Part shown: positions 1-8,723 of the stretch, piece by piece
How the letters are laid out: every line of letters begins with the position of its first letter
Numbering within the stretch: the stretch's first letter is position 1
NCBI RefSeq assembly: GCF_001653565.1
Contig: NZ_LYPB01000083.1
Span: forward strand, 1 to 64,000
Source: Paenibacillus oryzisoli
GTDB lineage: Bacteria; Bacillota; Bacilli; Paenibacillales; NBRC-103111
Reading direction: 5' to 3'
DNA: 64,000 bases
Notes under the pieces: generated by a model
Seen by the model: only the letters and a program-made list of their open reading frames with translations
Told to the model about the DNA's origin: nothing
The model's database searches: none
Program-made: the position numbers and the translations under genes

Positions 1-81
1 CCTAGCTACAAAGGTGGCCTGGCCCCTCCCTTGGTTGGACTTTCACCAACTAGATAATGCGTGCCTCTGGGCACGCCACAA

Positions 82-108
82 CACAAAAGAGCTTGCCGCA
101 GCAAGCTC
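82..108 (-). terminator. Rho-independent terminator of the penicillin-binding protein gene
   Basis: A perfect 8-bp stem (GAGCTTGC / GCAAGCTC) with a 4-base loop is followed on the minus strand by TTTT. It lies about 50 bases past the stop codon of the minus-strand transpeptidase gene. Confidence 0.7.
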
Positions 109-159
109 CCTCTCATTCATATCTCTTCCACTATCTCTTCCACTATCTTCTCCGCTACC

Positions 160-2217
160 TTACCAAGGCCGTTTCCCGCCGCCGAGCTTTGTCAGAACAC
201 CATCGTACGCCGCGTCATACGCTTCGAAGATTTTCGCCGCAATCGGGGAGGCCCCGTAGCGTCCGAAACCGCCTTCCGGTACAACGACCGCTACGGCCAG
301 CTTGGGATTTTCCACTGGTGCAAAGGCAATCAGTACGGCATTCTCAACTCTTCCGCCAGCTACATCCTGCGTGGATGTTCCTGTTTTACGGGCGACATTG
401 AAAGGTAATTCGTCAATGCCTTGTGCACCACTTTTCATTCCGTGAATGATCGTATTCCAGTCTGCTTGTGAGAACTCTTTGGATGAATCTTCTAGAACCT
501 CAGGCTCAACGGTTTTCACGAGATTGCCTTGATAATCCCGTATTTCTTCGACAAAGAGGGGTTTCATCCGTTTCCCGCGGCTAGCAAGCGTTGCCGTATA
601 TTGCGCAAGTTGCAAAGTAGTCGTTTTCTCATTCTGTCCCCAGGATGCATAAACCATCGCCGACTGATAACTGTCCGTCTTCGCATTGCTGATAAAGTCA
701 TTGGACCCCACGATTTCGCCGGGCAGTCCGCTTCCCGTTTTCACACCCATACCGAACTTAGCTAGATATTCTGCCCACTTGGCTGTCACATTGGGATTTT
801 CCCTGCCGTATTTGTTCCAGAATGGAATCCCTACCATCGCGGACATATACGTATTGGAAGAATTCTCAATCGCAGATGATGCGTTTAAGCTGCCATAAGC
901 GTGTTTGTCAGAGTTCGAAATGGCGCTCTTCCCATCCCTACCAAAGGTGAACGTACCTGAATCATAATAAGTCTGCCCTGCTGTAAACAACTTCTCTTTC
1001 AAACCTATTAATACGGATAACGGCTTAATCGTTGATCCCATGAAAACAATGGAAGATGGATGCTTTGCATTCTCTTTGGCATCGGGGTATTTGGCTTTGG
1101 CTGTCGTAATCGTGCCATTCTGTATGTAAGACTCGATTTCCTTATAAGTAGCTGTTGCCATCCCACCGGTCCATGCGTTCGCATCGTAATCCGGGTAATT
1201 TGCCATCGTGATGACACGTCCAGTGTCCACTTCCATCGCTACCGCGAAGCCTGAGGAGGCCTTCACCCCATATTTCAAGTACGCATCATTCGCATTAGAC
1301 GGTGAACGGAGATATTGAATATGATCATGCAGCATTTTCTCCGTCGCCTTCTGAACGTCCTTATTTATCGACAGATACAGGTTATTCCCCTTAATTGGAG
1401 CTGTAACTTCGGCTCTTCCAATGATTTTCATCGCGGCATTCACGGGATACTTCTTACTGCCATTCTTGCCGCGCAGCTCATCCTGATACATCCGTTCGAT
1501 CCCATCGAAGCCGACATTCTCATTACTTAAATATTCTTCACTATTCGGATTATCCTTATAGATTTTTTTCGCTGTCTCGGTTGAAAATGCATTCGTATAC
1601 CCAACTAATTGCGTAGCAATTGTCGTCTTGTCGTCTTCCACCTCATAGGTGCGGATGCTTTCTTCCGTTACTTCCAGCCCTTTGAATTCATCCCGGTGTT
1701 CCAGTAAATACGCTATTTCTGCATTAGATAAATCCGCTTTAATACGGCGTGGTACGGAATAATAGCTCGGGTCTTTCACTGGTTTTTTATTAATGTCATA
1801 GCCCAAGTCCATTGCAAGGACAATCTCTTCCGTTGTAGGACTGACAGTATTCGGTTTCGCAAACTTGTCAAATATTTCGCTCTTAATGCGTTTAGCCAAA
1901 TCAATATTCGTATCTTTATCCTGTCCTGGTTCAATACGGAAAAATAAGGACTGTACAGGAATGGTATACGCTAGAGGGGATCTTGTAGAATCATAAATAT
2001 TGCCGCGAATCGGGGCGATCTTGTTCGTTGTATTCGTATTGGTATTCTCTGCGGCCTTCAGATCCTTGGCTTGAACGAATTGAAGAATCGCTAACCGCAC
2101 GATTAGCACTGAAAACAATAAGAAGGTGACGAAGAAAAATATATTGATCCGAAACGAAAAGTGCCGTTTTTTAGTAATTTCTTTTTTCTTCGGATCATCC
2201 ATAATGGATGACTTCAT
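160..2217 (-). CDS. Penicillin-binding protein 2-like transpeptidase (class B)
   Basis: Membrane-anchored D,D-transpeptidase that cross-links peptidoglycan, most like the PBP2/PbpA-PbpH class. One N-terminal transmembrane helix (about residues 24-47) precedes the dimerisation domain. The three active-site motifs are intact: STIK (S395, K398), SSN (S453, N455) and KTG (611-613). The 685-residue length fits the class. The ATG has a GAAAGGAT site 11 bases upstream; an internal ATG at codon 6 is possible. It is the last gene of a minus-strand run starting near 4822 and ends at a clear terminator. Whether it serves elongation, sporulation or germination cannot be told from sequence. Confidence 0.93.
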   Translation of the reverse strand: MKSSIMDDPKKKEITKKRHFSFRINIFFFVTFLLFSVLIVRLAILQFVQAKDLKAAENTNTNTTNKIAPIRGNIYDSTRSPLAYTIPVQSLFFRIEPGQDKDTNIDLAKRIKSEIFDKFAKPNTVSPTTEEIVLAMDLGYDINKKPVKDPSYYSVPRRIKADLSNAEIAYLLEHRDEFKGLEVTEESIRTYEVEDDKTTIATQLVGYTNAFSTETAKKIYKDNPNSEEYLSNENVGFDGIERMYQDELRGKNGSKKYPVNAAMKIIGRAEVTAPIKGNNLYLSINKDVQKATEKMLHDHIQYLRSPSNANDAYLKYGVKASSGFAVAMEVDTGRVITMANYPDYDANAWTGGMATATYKEIESYIQNGTITTAKAKYPDAKENAKHPSSIVFMGSTIKPLSVLIGLKEKLFTAGQTYYDSGTFTFGRDGKSAISNSDKHAYGSLNASSAIENSSNTYMSAMVGIPFWNKYGRENPNVTAKWAEYLAKFGMGVKTGSGLPGEIVGSNDFISNAKTDSYQSAMVYASWGQNEKTTTLQLAQYTATLASRGKRMKPLFVEEIRDYQGNLVKTVEPEVLEDSSKEFSQADWNTIIHGMKSGAQGIDELPFNVARKTGTSTQDVAGGRVENAVLIAFAPVENPKLAVAVVVPEGGFGRYGASPIAAKIFEAYDAAYDGVLTKLGGGKRPW

Positions 2218-2257
2218 GCGGATTCATATCCTTTCTTACTCTCACTTAGGTCGTACT

Positions 2258-2983
2258 TCACCGGCCACCAACAGGCGCTTGAAACAATTCAAGCAAGGAG
2301 CGTATGCCTTCTCCCGTGTGATACGGGTATCGAATAATACGAATGGCATCAATGCCAACTTGATTAGGGGCCCAAATATCATTCGTCTCATGATCCCCGA
2401 TATACAGTACATCACTTGCATCAACATCCGCCATCTGTAAAGCAAGCTGAAAAATAGCGGGATCAGGCTTCTCTAAACCAACTTCAGTGGATACAAGTAC
2501 GGGGTCAAAATAATGCAATACCCCTTTGTCAGCGAGAATGGCTTTCAATGTAGGCGCAAAATTAGAAATAATGCCAATGCGGAAGCCTCGTGTCTTCAGC
2601 TCTTCCAGAAATGGCTTTACGTCATCAAATAAATCATAATACTCCGGTGCTGTGAAAATTTCATATAACTCATGACAGCAATTAAAGATTTCTTCCTCGG
2701 TCCAATCTTCATGAACGCCTAGCTTATGCAGAACATAGTGGTATAGGTTAACCCAGAATTCACGATCTGACTCAGGGCTGCACACCACGAAGTTATCTTT
2801 TTTTTCAACATAATAAAATAGACGAAATGCTTCTGTAAAAAGTTCATTAATATGATCTTCATCCCGATCAACTGCGCGCAGTTGCAAGTATTGTTTCAAT
2901 ATCGTTTGAGCTGCTGGAATCGTAACTAACGTATCTCCTGCATCTAAATAAATCATCTTATACGCATGTAACTCTCTTGGCAT
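2258..2983 (-). CDS. HAD-superfamily hydrolase
   Basis: Haloacid-dehalogenase-type phosphatase of 241 residues. Motif I is DAGDT near residue 15, where the first Asp would be the nucleophile. Motif II/III (SNF, then EKPDP) and motif IV (GDHETND) follow in order, with a helical cap between motifs I and II, as in subfamily IA. The ATG follows AAAGGAGA at ideal spacing. It lies 10 bases after the transglutaminase gene on the same strand, so the two are probably co-transcribed. The substrate is unknown; such proteins usually remove phosphate from small metabolites. Confidence 0.88.
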   Translation of the reverse strand: MPRELHAYKMIYLDAGDTLVTIPAAQTILKQYLQLRAVDRDEDHINELFTEAFRLFYYVEKKDNFVVCSPESDREFWVNLYHYVLHKLGVHEDWTEEEIFNCCHELYEIFTAPEYYDLFDDVKPFLEELKTRGFRIGIISNFAPTLKAILADKGVLHYFDPVLVSTEVGLEKPDPAIFQLALQMADVDASDVLYIGDHETNDIWAPNQVGIDAIRIIRYPYHTGEGIRSLLELFQAPVGGR

Positions 2984-2993
2984 ATTTTCTCCT

Positions 2994-4142
2994 TTAAACG
3001 TCCCTCACATGTGTTTGATCAAAATTCGGCGGATTGAACCAATTGGCTCCACTTGCCACCCAAGTTGAATCCAGAGGTACCCACTTATCTGTTTCTTTCA
3101 GATATACTTCATTCCAAGCATGCGGGCCATACCCACCCTGTCCATCGTAGCCTAGACCTGTGACAACCTTCACATCAAGTCCAATGGATCTAGCCATTTG
3201 CGCGTATAACCTTGAATAGTCAATACAAACGCCTTCTTTGGTATTAAACGTATCCTCTGGTGTTTGTTCCTTCCAAATACGCTGCTCTTCATATAGCTTC
3301 ACTTTATTCCAATCATATTGGACTCGGGTTCCGACCCAACTGTATAGCAATTTAGCTCTCTCTTCGTCTGTGGTAGCATTCGCCGTAATTTCTTTGGCTG
3401 CATCTGAAATGTTACCTGGGATTTTTGCATCAAGGACTTCATATTTCCGTTGCAAAATATTGGTGAATTCTTGTTCAACAGCACGCGTGAATACAGGTGC
3501 CTTCTCCGCTATGAAATCACCTGTGAAGGGTGAAATCACTTCTTGAGCTCCTTTTTGATACATATGCGAGGATTCAATATAAGGGGTTAGCATCGAGTGA
3601 GGGAACAAGGAGACATATATAAATAAAATCGCGATCAGCATAAGCGCTCTAGCAAATCCAGCAACAGATCCAATAGCCCCGCCTGAAACCGAGCTCAAGA
3701 CGGAATGACTCCGTTTGGGCATGGCAAACCGTTCAGCTAACCAACGCCCTAACACTAAATCAACCAAGTGATTCAACATTTGTTTGATAATCACATAGCC
3801 AAAAATAAATAAAACACCAAATCGGAGTAACGGAAAATCACGCAAGCTAGTAATGACGGTATAATAAGCTTGTTTTAACGCACTTATGTCTACCGTCGGA
3901 ATCTGCACGTTCTGATCTTTCAACCATATTTGAATCCAAGGTGAAATCAATTGCACACCTTTCCATGCTATAACCATGGAAAGGATGGCAAGTACCGCTT
4001 CCACCAACATAGCCACGAAATGCCTGGCTGAACCAGAGCCGCCACGGAAAAATCCTTGCAATACAGACGTTGCAATCGTGAGAACGATCAAGATGGATAT
4101 AAAATTGATTGAGGTTGTTTGAAACCACGCGTTATCCGTCAT
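2994..4142 (-). CDS. Membrane protein with C-terminal transglutaminase-like domain
   Basis: The N-terminal half (about 210 residues) carries several hydrophobic helices resembling CvpA-type membrane proteins. The C-terminal half is a transglutaminase/papain-fold domain with the expected triad: Cys306 in GVCIDYS, His341 in GPHAWNE and Asp358 in PLDSTW. Family members act as proteases or transamidases; here the catalytic domain would follow the last membrane helix, so envelope or spore-coat processing is possible but inferred. The gene precedes the HAD gene by 10 bases and follows a small membrane protein gene, consistent with one operon. Confidence 0.85.
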   Translation of the reverse strand: MTDNAWFQTTSINFISILIVLTIATSVLQGFFRGGSGSARHFVAMLVEAVLAILSMVIAWKGVQLISPWIQIWLKDQNVQIPTVDISALKQAYYTVITSLRDFPLLRFGVLFIFGYVIIKQMLNHLVDLVLGRWLAERFAMPKRSHSVLSSVSGGAIGSVAGFARALMLIAILFIYVSLFPHSMLTPYIESSHMYQKGAQEVISPFTGDFIAEKAPVFTRAVEQEFTNILQRKYEVLDAKIPGNISDAAKEITANATTDEERAKLLYSWVGTRVQYDWNKVKLYEEQRIWKEQTPEDTFNTKEGVCIDYSRLYAQMARSIGLDVKVVTGLGYDGQGGYGPHAWNEVYLKETDKWVPLDSTWVASGANWFNPPNFDQTHVRDV

Positions 4143-4182
4143 GTGTACTCACCTTCCTTTGATAGGCTAGCCCAGCTAATGA

Positions 4183-4611
4183 CTAGGCATTTGTCTTGGC
4201 TTGCTCGATGAATGCTTTCACGGCAGCATTGGCATTCATCTTGAATGTTTTTCCTAGAAAAGTAACTTGAACCTCTTCGGAACCTGCTTTTCCTTCCACT
4301 TGCAAGCTTTTCGTCGTAATCAAAAAGGAACCGTCCGGGTTAGCCTTGAATTTCGCTTCTTTGGCTTCGGAAGTCAAGGCACTAACGGCCTTATCTTTGA
4401 TGTCATCACTGACTTGCGAAATAACAGTTGTCCCAATATCTTTTATTTTATCCTTATAACTCGCTCCATAAACGATAAGTGCCCCAACGATAACAAGGAC
4501 TACGAGCCATTTCACCACCGTTTTTACAATTCCAATCACAATAAATAAAACGATGATAGCTCCTACAATTAAATACCAACGATCCTGAGCAAACGAAATC
4601 CACTGATCCAT
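4183..4611 (-). CDS. Hypothetical protein with N-terminal membrane segments
   Basis: Not recognised. The 142-residue product starts with two hydrophobic helices (about residues 12-50) and continues into a soluble Lys/Ala-rich domain of about 90 residues ending in an amphipathic helix. A GAGGGG-type ribosome binding site lies just upstream of the ATG. It sits 40 bases before the transglutaminase gene on the same strand and likely belongs to that transcription unit. No catalytic motif was seen. Confidence 0.75.
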   Translation of the reverse strand: MDQWISFAQDRWYLIVGAIIVLFIVIGIVKTVVKWLVVLVIVGALIVYGASYKDKIKDIGTTVISQVSDDIKDKAVSALTSEAKEAKFKANPDGSFLITTKSLQVEGKAGSEEVQVTFLGKTFKMNANAAVKAFIEQAKTNA

Positions 4612-4666
4612 CTATAACCCCTCCTCATAATCCAAAAGTCCCTTCCTATCATACTACATGGACTCC

Positions 4667-4822
4667 TTAATCTTCATCTCTTTTTTTCCTTAACTGTGCT
4701 AGTTTCTCCTCAATTTCTTTGGTCTTATCTATGCTTTTTCCAGTCCTGCGATACGATTGTCTTAATCGGAAAACAAGAAAAATGCCAACAGCTGCCAAAA
4801 GTATAAAAACGATAGGATCCAT
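4667..4822 (-). CDS. Small membrane protein, 51 residues
   Basis: Short reading frame with a GGGAGG ribosome binding site directly upstream of ATG. The product starts MDPIVFILLAAVGIFLVF, a single hydrophobic helix, followed by a basic and then Glu/Lys-rich tail that could form a short coiled coil. This is typical of small single-pass proteins. It is the first gene of the minus-strand run that leads to the transglutaminase and transpeptidase genes. Function unknown. Confidence 0.7.
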   Translation of the reverse strand: MDPIVFILLAAVGIFLVFRLRQSYRRTGKSIDKTKEIEEKLAQLRKKRDED

Positions 4823-4933
4823 GGGTCCTCCCTGTTTCGAATTTGTGTCATTTGTCCCGAACGGTCATATCCTTAGGACGAGCGGCGTAAAACTTAAGAA
4901 GAGATGAAACTAAAGGATCGAGGTGGGAAAACT

Positions 4934-6115
4934 GTGAGAACAGCCATATGGTTGTACTTATTTATGTTTGTTGCATTTTTTGACCTACACGCGCAATACC
5001 CAATTTTGTCCCCATTCGCCTTATCGCTGGGAGCAGCTCCTTCATTTATCGGGCTCATCATGGGCGTATATTCGCTCACTCATCTTCCAGGCAATCTCAT
5101 TGCAGGCTATGGTGTAGACAAATACGGCAGTAAACTGTTCATTGTCTTTAGTTTAATTGTAGCAGGGATCATCTTACTATTTCAATCCAACGTGAGAGAT
5201 CCGTGGCATCTACTCTACATTCGTTCCATCAGTGGATTTGTACTAGCTTTCCTATCCCCTGCTTGTTTAACTTTATTAGCTCGCATTGCTCGTGATCGTA
5301 TTCATCAAAGCAAGCTCATGGCAGGCAACGGTCTCGTTCATACCCTGGCATCTGTGGTTTCACCTGCGGCAGGCGCTGTCTTAGTGGCCAAAATAGGCTT
5401 TACAACTGCTTTCTCCGTGTTAGGCTGGATCCTGATTATCACAGGTATTCTTGCCATTTTCGGTGTCAAAGAGAAAGAAATGCTCTCTCACAAAGCGGAC
5501 AAGTTGAGCTCTAAAACCGTCTTAGACTCGCACGGTCACCATGCCCCTCCGGAAATTAAAGAGGGTGATGATGAGGGTGTTTCTATTCCTTGGCTCTTCT
5601 TCCTCATTCCCATGGCCCTCTCTTGCTCCCAGGGGATTCTGTTCTTCGAACTGCCCTTAATGAAATCGGCACGGGAATCCATTCTTACTTCTGGTGTATT
5701 TTTCACCTTAGTCAGTTTAGGAGCACTACTCAGTATTTCTTTCTGGTTTTTGAATAAAATATCACCATTTCTACGGACAATCGGCGGGAGTATCGGACTT
5801 GCCGCAGTATTCTTCGGATTAGCCATCCAGTGGCCCATTCCATTAACCGTATCCCTTTTCTTAATCGGTATGGCCAAAGGTGTCATTTATCCCGCGCTTG
5901 CCGCTTTACTTGCCAGTATTACTAGCAGCTCTCGATATGGTCGTGTGTTCTCACTGCTTTCGATTTCTTATTCGGTCGGTGCCTTTATTGGTCCGATGAT
6001 GGCCGGTCAACTTCGCGATCATATTTCCTCTTATTTCATTGCATTCTTCATTCTCATGTTAGCCCTGTCACTATTGCCGTTTCGTACGTTCAAATCACCT
6101 ATGTTAACTTCATAA
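4934..6115 (+). CDS. Major facilitator superfamily transporter
   Basis: About 12 hydrophobic segments in two six-helix halves, separated by a hydrophilic central loop containing SHGHHAPPEIKEGDDEG. The loop between helices 2 and 3 carries GVDKYGSK, a variant of the MFS signature. A GTG start is chosen because GAGGTGG lies 7 bases upstream; an in-frame ATG at 4904 would add 10 residues but has poor spacing. Substrate unknown; drug or metabolite efflux is the common role. It ends at a terminator and is the only gene of its unit. Confidence 0.87.
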   Translation: MRTAIWLYLFMFVAFFDLHAQYPILSPFALSLGAAPSFIGLIMGVYSLTHLPGNLIAGYGVDKYGSKLFIVFSLIVAGIILLFQSNVRDPWHLLYIRSISGFVLAFLSPACLTLLARIARDRIHQSKLMAGNGLVHTLASVVSPAAGAVLVAKIGFTTAFSVLGWILIITGILAIFGVKEKEMLSHKADKLSSKTVLDSHGHHAPPEIKEGDDEGVSIPWLFFLIPMALSCSQGILFFELPLMKSARESILTSGVFFTLVSLGALLSISFWFLNKISPFLRTIGGSIGLAAVFFGLAIQWPIPLTVSLFLIGMAKGVIYPALAALLASITSSSRYGRVFSLLSISYSVGAFIGPMMAGQLRDHISSYFIAFFILMLALSLLPFRTFKSPMLTS

Positions 6116-6130
6116 TTTCGCTTCTCTAAC

Positions 6131-6158
6131 AAAGGCTTGATGTTGTCAGGCCTTTTTT
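6131..6158 (+). terminator. Terminator after the MFS gene
   Basis: The stem pairs AAAGGC..TGA with TCA..GCCTTT across a short loop and is followed by a run of T on the plus strand, 15 bases after the stop codon. Confidence 0.7.
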
Positions 6159-6273
6159 CATGTGTCACACGCTGTAAATCCTTGTCATTTCCCAGGAAAT
6201 ATTGCACCTTCGCATGACTTGGATCGCTGCTCCAAACGGGGTATACTACTCTAAAAGGAGTGAGGGTGATTCC

Positions 6274-6627
6274 ATGTCCATTGCCATAATTGTTGAAGGA
6301 AAAAATGATAGAAGTCGCTTGAAGCGAGTCGTGGATGATACCGTCATCATTCATTGTACCTTCGGCACGCCAAGTTCCCTTACACTTGACTCGTTGCGCA
6401 AAAAAGTAGGCGATCTGCCTGTATACATATTCACCGATAACGATGCATCCGGCAAAAAGATCCGTTATTTGCTCCGCGATACATTTCCGGACGCCGAACA
6501 CATCTATACTCGTAAGGGTTATGCAGGTGTAGAAGGAACGCCTGAAGAATATCTCATCGGGCAATTAGAAAAAGCAGGACTGGACGCATATATTGTCTAC
6601 CCTGCGCCCAACCCTGCTTATGAATAA
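6274..6627 (+). CDS. Small Toprim-domain protein
   Basis: The 117-residue product is essentially one Toprim fold: the conserved Glu8 in VEGKND and the DxD pair Asp55/Asp57 in FTDNDASG, which together bind Mg2+ in topoisomerases, primases and RNase M5. It resembles the stand-alone Toprim proteins of bacilli (YusF type). The ATG at 6274 has AAAAGGAGTGAGG upstream; the frame stays open 24 codons further but without a ribosome binding site. It is transcribed alone, convergent with the SCO1 gene. Nucleic-acid cleavage or a nucleotidyl reaction is inferred. Confidence 0.82.
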   Translation: MSIAIIVEGKNDRSRLKRVVDDTVIIHCTFGTPSSLTLDSLRKKVGDLPVYIFTDNDASGKKIRYLLRDTFPDAEHIYTRKGYAGVEGTPEEYLIGQLEKAGLDAYIVYPAPNPAYE

Positions 6628-6634
6628 TCTGATA

Positions 6635-7267
6635 TTACTTCCCTTTGGATAGGGTAACAACATCCTTGACGATATGTGCGGCATCCAACTCTGGATTGCT
6701 TGCATCATAGTAATTTCTTAGTTGCCCTTTCGGATCCACTAACAAGATCGCATTGGAATGTGAGAAATTGCCGTCCTTCTCTTTGATCACCATGATACCG
6801 AAGTCCTCAGCAAGCTTATGTACCTTCGCTTCCTCACCTCGGAGGAATGTCCATCCGCCTGGAACCGGCTTCGATTCGAAGCGATTTCCGAAGGCCTTTA
6901 ACACTTCAGCCGTATCCCTTACTGGGTCCACAGTTATCGATAGAATTTCCGCTTTGGATCCCAGTAAATCCTTTTTCTTCAATTCATCCTGTATCTGCGA
7001 AAGTAAGAAACTTGTTGGCAAGCATACATCCGGACAGAAGGAATAGAAGAAATAGACGAGTCTCACTTTACCTTCCATATCTTTCGAGGTAACCGTTTTG
7101 CCATCTAAGTCCTGAAGTTGAAACGAAGGCGCCGCCTTCATGGCTGTTAATCTTTCATCCGGCTTACTGCCGTTCGACACTAATTTATAAGCGAAGGATG
7201 CAATCATCGCAATTAAAATCGCAGCAATCGCTAGCTTAAACCAGTTTTTCTCCAAAAACGTCCCCAT
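6635..7267 (-). CDS. SCO1/SenC family copper chaperone-like thioredoxin-fold protein
   Basis: Membrane-anchored thioredoxin-fold protein (helix about residues 9-30) that helps build the CuA site of cytochrome c oxidase. The metal ligands are visible: Cys78 and Cys82 in FCPDVC and His170 in NFSHSN. Length 210 is normal. The start has GGGGGACG upstream. It lies 17 bases downstream of ctaB on the same strand, so haem and copper assembly functions for the oxidase are co-transcribed. It could also act as a thiol-redox protein, as some SCO proteins do. Confidence 0.92.
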   Translation of the reverse strand: MGTFLEKNWFKLAIAAILIAMIASFAYKLVSNGSKPDERLTAMKAAPSFQLQDLDGKTVTSKDMEGKVRLVYFFYSFCPDVCLPTSFLLSQIQDELKKKDLLGSKAEILSITVDPVRDTAEVLKAFGNRFESKPVPGGWTFLRGEEAKVHKLAEDFGIMVIKEKDGNFSHSNAILLVDPKGQLRNYYDASNPELDAAHIVKDVVTLSKGK

Positions 7268-7284
7268 CGTTTTCGTCCCCCAAA

Positions 7285-8262
7285 CTAAAATTTCGCTGTC
7301 GTATCAATGACCATCAAGAACGACAACAGCGTTAAATATAAAAGGGAGAACAAGAACATGCGCTTTGCCCATACAATTTCCGCTTCCCCAGTTGCTTTGA
7401 ACCCTTTGACACTCATGAATACCCACGTTAATCCAAGTATTGTAGATACAATCAAGAAAATTGTTCCTACGTAACCATATGCCGTCAACATCACCGTAAC
7501 GGGTACTAATAGAACGACATAACGAACCATACTAATTTTAGTAACGAAAGTACCTTTGACTACCGGCAGTAATGGGAAGCCCGCTGCACGATACTCTTCC
7601 ATGCGGCGAATACCAAGCGCCCAGAAATGCGGTGGCTGCCATAAGAACAAGAAGAGGAAGATCAAGATTGCTCCTAAATCTACTGTACCACTAACTGCAC
7701 AATATCCGATGACCGGCGGTGTCGCACCTGAGAACGCACCAACGAATGTACTCCACACGGAAGTCCTTTTGAACCATGCTGTATAGAGCCACACATATAA
7801 AAACAATCCGAGTAAACCGATCAGCGTTGCTAGTGGTGATTGCGCTCCGAAATATAGAACACCTAAACCAATAGTCCCCAATATGATGCCGTAGCCAAGT
7901 ACGAAATTCGCGGTAAGTCTTCCGCTAGGGAGTGCTCTATTCTGCGTGCGCTCCATCTTGGCATCCATCTCACGGTCCAAGTAATTGTTCAATACGGTAC
8001 CACCAGCCATTACCAATGCTGTTCCCAACATGGTCATAATCAGATGAATCCAGTCTACATCCCACTTCGCAGCTAACCAATATCCAGCAAAAGCTGTCAT
8101 CAGATTGGAATAAATAATACCCGGTTTCACCAGTGTGTAAAACTCTTTCAGGGTCACAGGTTCTGCTGAACTTCTTTTTAAGCTGGCATCTATAGAATCT
8201 GTTCCGGCGGAATCTTGTGATGATCCTTTCGAAACGGTTTCGTAGGTGACTTGATTATCCAT
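7285..8262 (-). CDS. ctaB: Protoheme IX farnesyltransferase (haem O synthase)
   Basis: Integral membrane UbiA-family prenyltransferase that converts haem B to haem O for terminal oxidases. The first Asp-rich motif is present as NNYLDREMDAKM near residue 95, with the following RTxxRALPSG; the second conserved loop contains WQPPHFWALG. About nine membrane helices follow a 40-residue soluble N-terminus. The ATG has GAGGAGGT 11 bases upstream. It is followed by the SCO1 gene. No ctaA or oxidase subunit genes lie in the window. Confidence 0.94.
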   Translation of the reverse strand: MDNQVTYETVSKGSSQDSAGTDSIDASLKRSSAEPVTLKEFYTLVKPGIIYSNLMTAFAGYWLAAKWDVDWIHLIMTMLGTALVMAGGTVLNNYLDREMDAKMERTQNRALPSGRLTANFVLGYGIILGTIGLGVLYFGAQSPLATLIGLLGLFLYVWLYTAWFKRTSVWSTFVGAFSGATPPVIGYCAVSGTVDLGAILIFLFLFLWQPPHFWALGIRRMEEYRAAGFPLLPVVKGTFVTKISMVRYVVLLVPVTVMLTAYGYVGTIFLIVSTILGLTWVFMSVKGFKATGEAEIVWAKRMFLFSLLYLTLLSFLMVIDTTAKF

Positions 8263-8714
8263 GTTAAATTGACCTCCTCTATGTTAAATTTCCGATTCTA
8301 CATCTTAATGAACATTCCCATCATACCAACCCCTACAGCATTTGACAATGAAGCACAGGCAGTTGTCATCATATTGTCGATTCTCCCTTCCAGTATGCGT
8401 GGAAAATGCGCTTACCATTCGATGCCATTTCGGAATATGTGGAAAAATTGTAAATCGTACTCAATCAACTTATTGCAGGAATCCTCATTATCCTGGTTTC
8501 TTCGGTCAATTCAAACAATTTTTATCGATAGAGCCGGTAACCTCCATAAAGCTTTCTATCGCCATTATCCCATTGGCTCAGAATAGCAGCTTCGAGAATC
8601 CTGAGCCAATGGGATAGTGCCCATAAGCTTCAGCTTGAACATATGCCCCGGTCCCAACCCCAGCCGCACGCAATAAATAGAAAGAGGAGACAGGTCATAA
8701 CCTGCCTCCTCTTT
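8263..8714. other. Intergenic region between ctaB and ureD
   Basis: About 450 bases without a credible gene. It holds the leader of ctaB, a 16-bp perfect inverted repeat at 8566-8616 belonging to an interspersed family, and the terminator hairpin of ureD. The open frames through it are short and lack ribosome binding sites. Confidence 0.7.
8566..8616. repeat. Palindromic repeat of the CTGAGC/GGGATAGTG family (locus A)
   Basis: A perfect 16-bp inverted repeat (8566-8581 and 8601-8616, TATCCCATTGGCTCAG and its complement) encloses 19 bases. Each arm carries the core CTGAGC, four bases, GGGATA. Further out, AAGCTT occurs on both sides, so the similarity may extend. The same core is found at 24.96-25.20 kb and at both ends of the 52.8-54.8 kb element. 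Confidence 0.8.
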
Positions 8715-8723
8715 CTATTTATT
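8672..8723 (-). terminator. Long hairpin terminator of the urease operon
   Basis: A near-perfect stem of about 23 bp (AATAAATAGAAAGAGGAG arm) with a 4-base loop overlaps the last codons and the stop of ureD. The minus-strand 3' arm is T-rich. It would end urease operon transcripts and protect their 3' ends. Confidence 0.75.

Noticed and set aside
119..157. Further copy of the GGGATAGTG motif near CCACTATCTC at the window start
   Set aside because: The stretch is a simple CTTCCACTATCT repeat; it lacks the GGG and CTGAGC parts of the motif.
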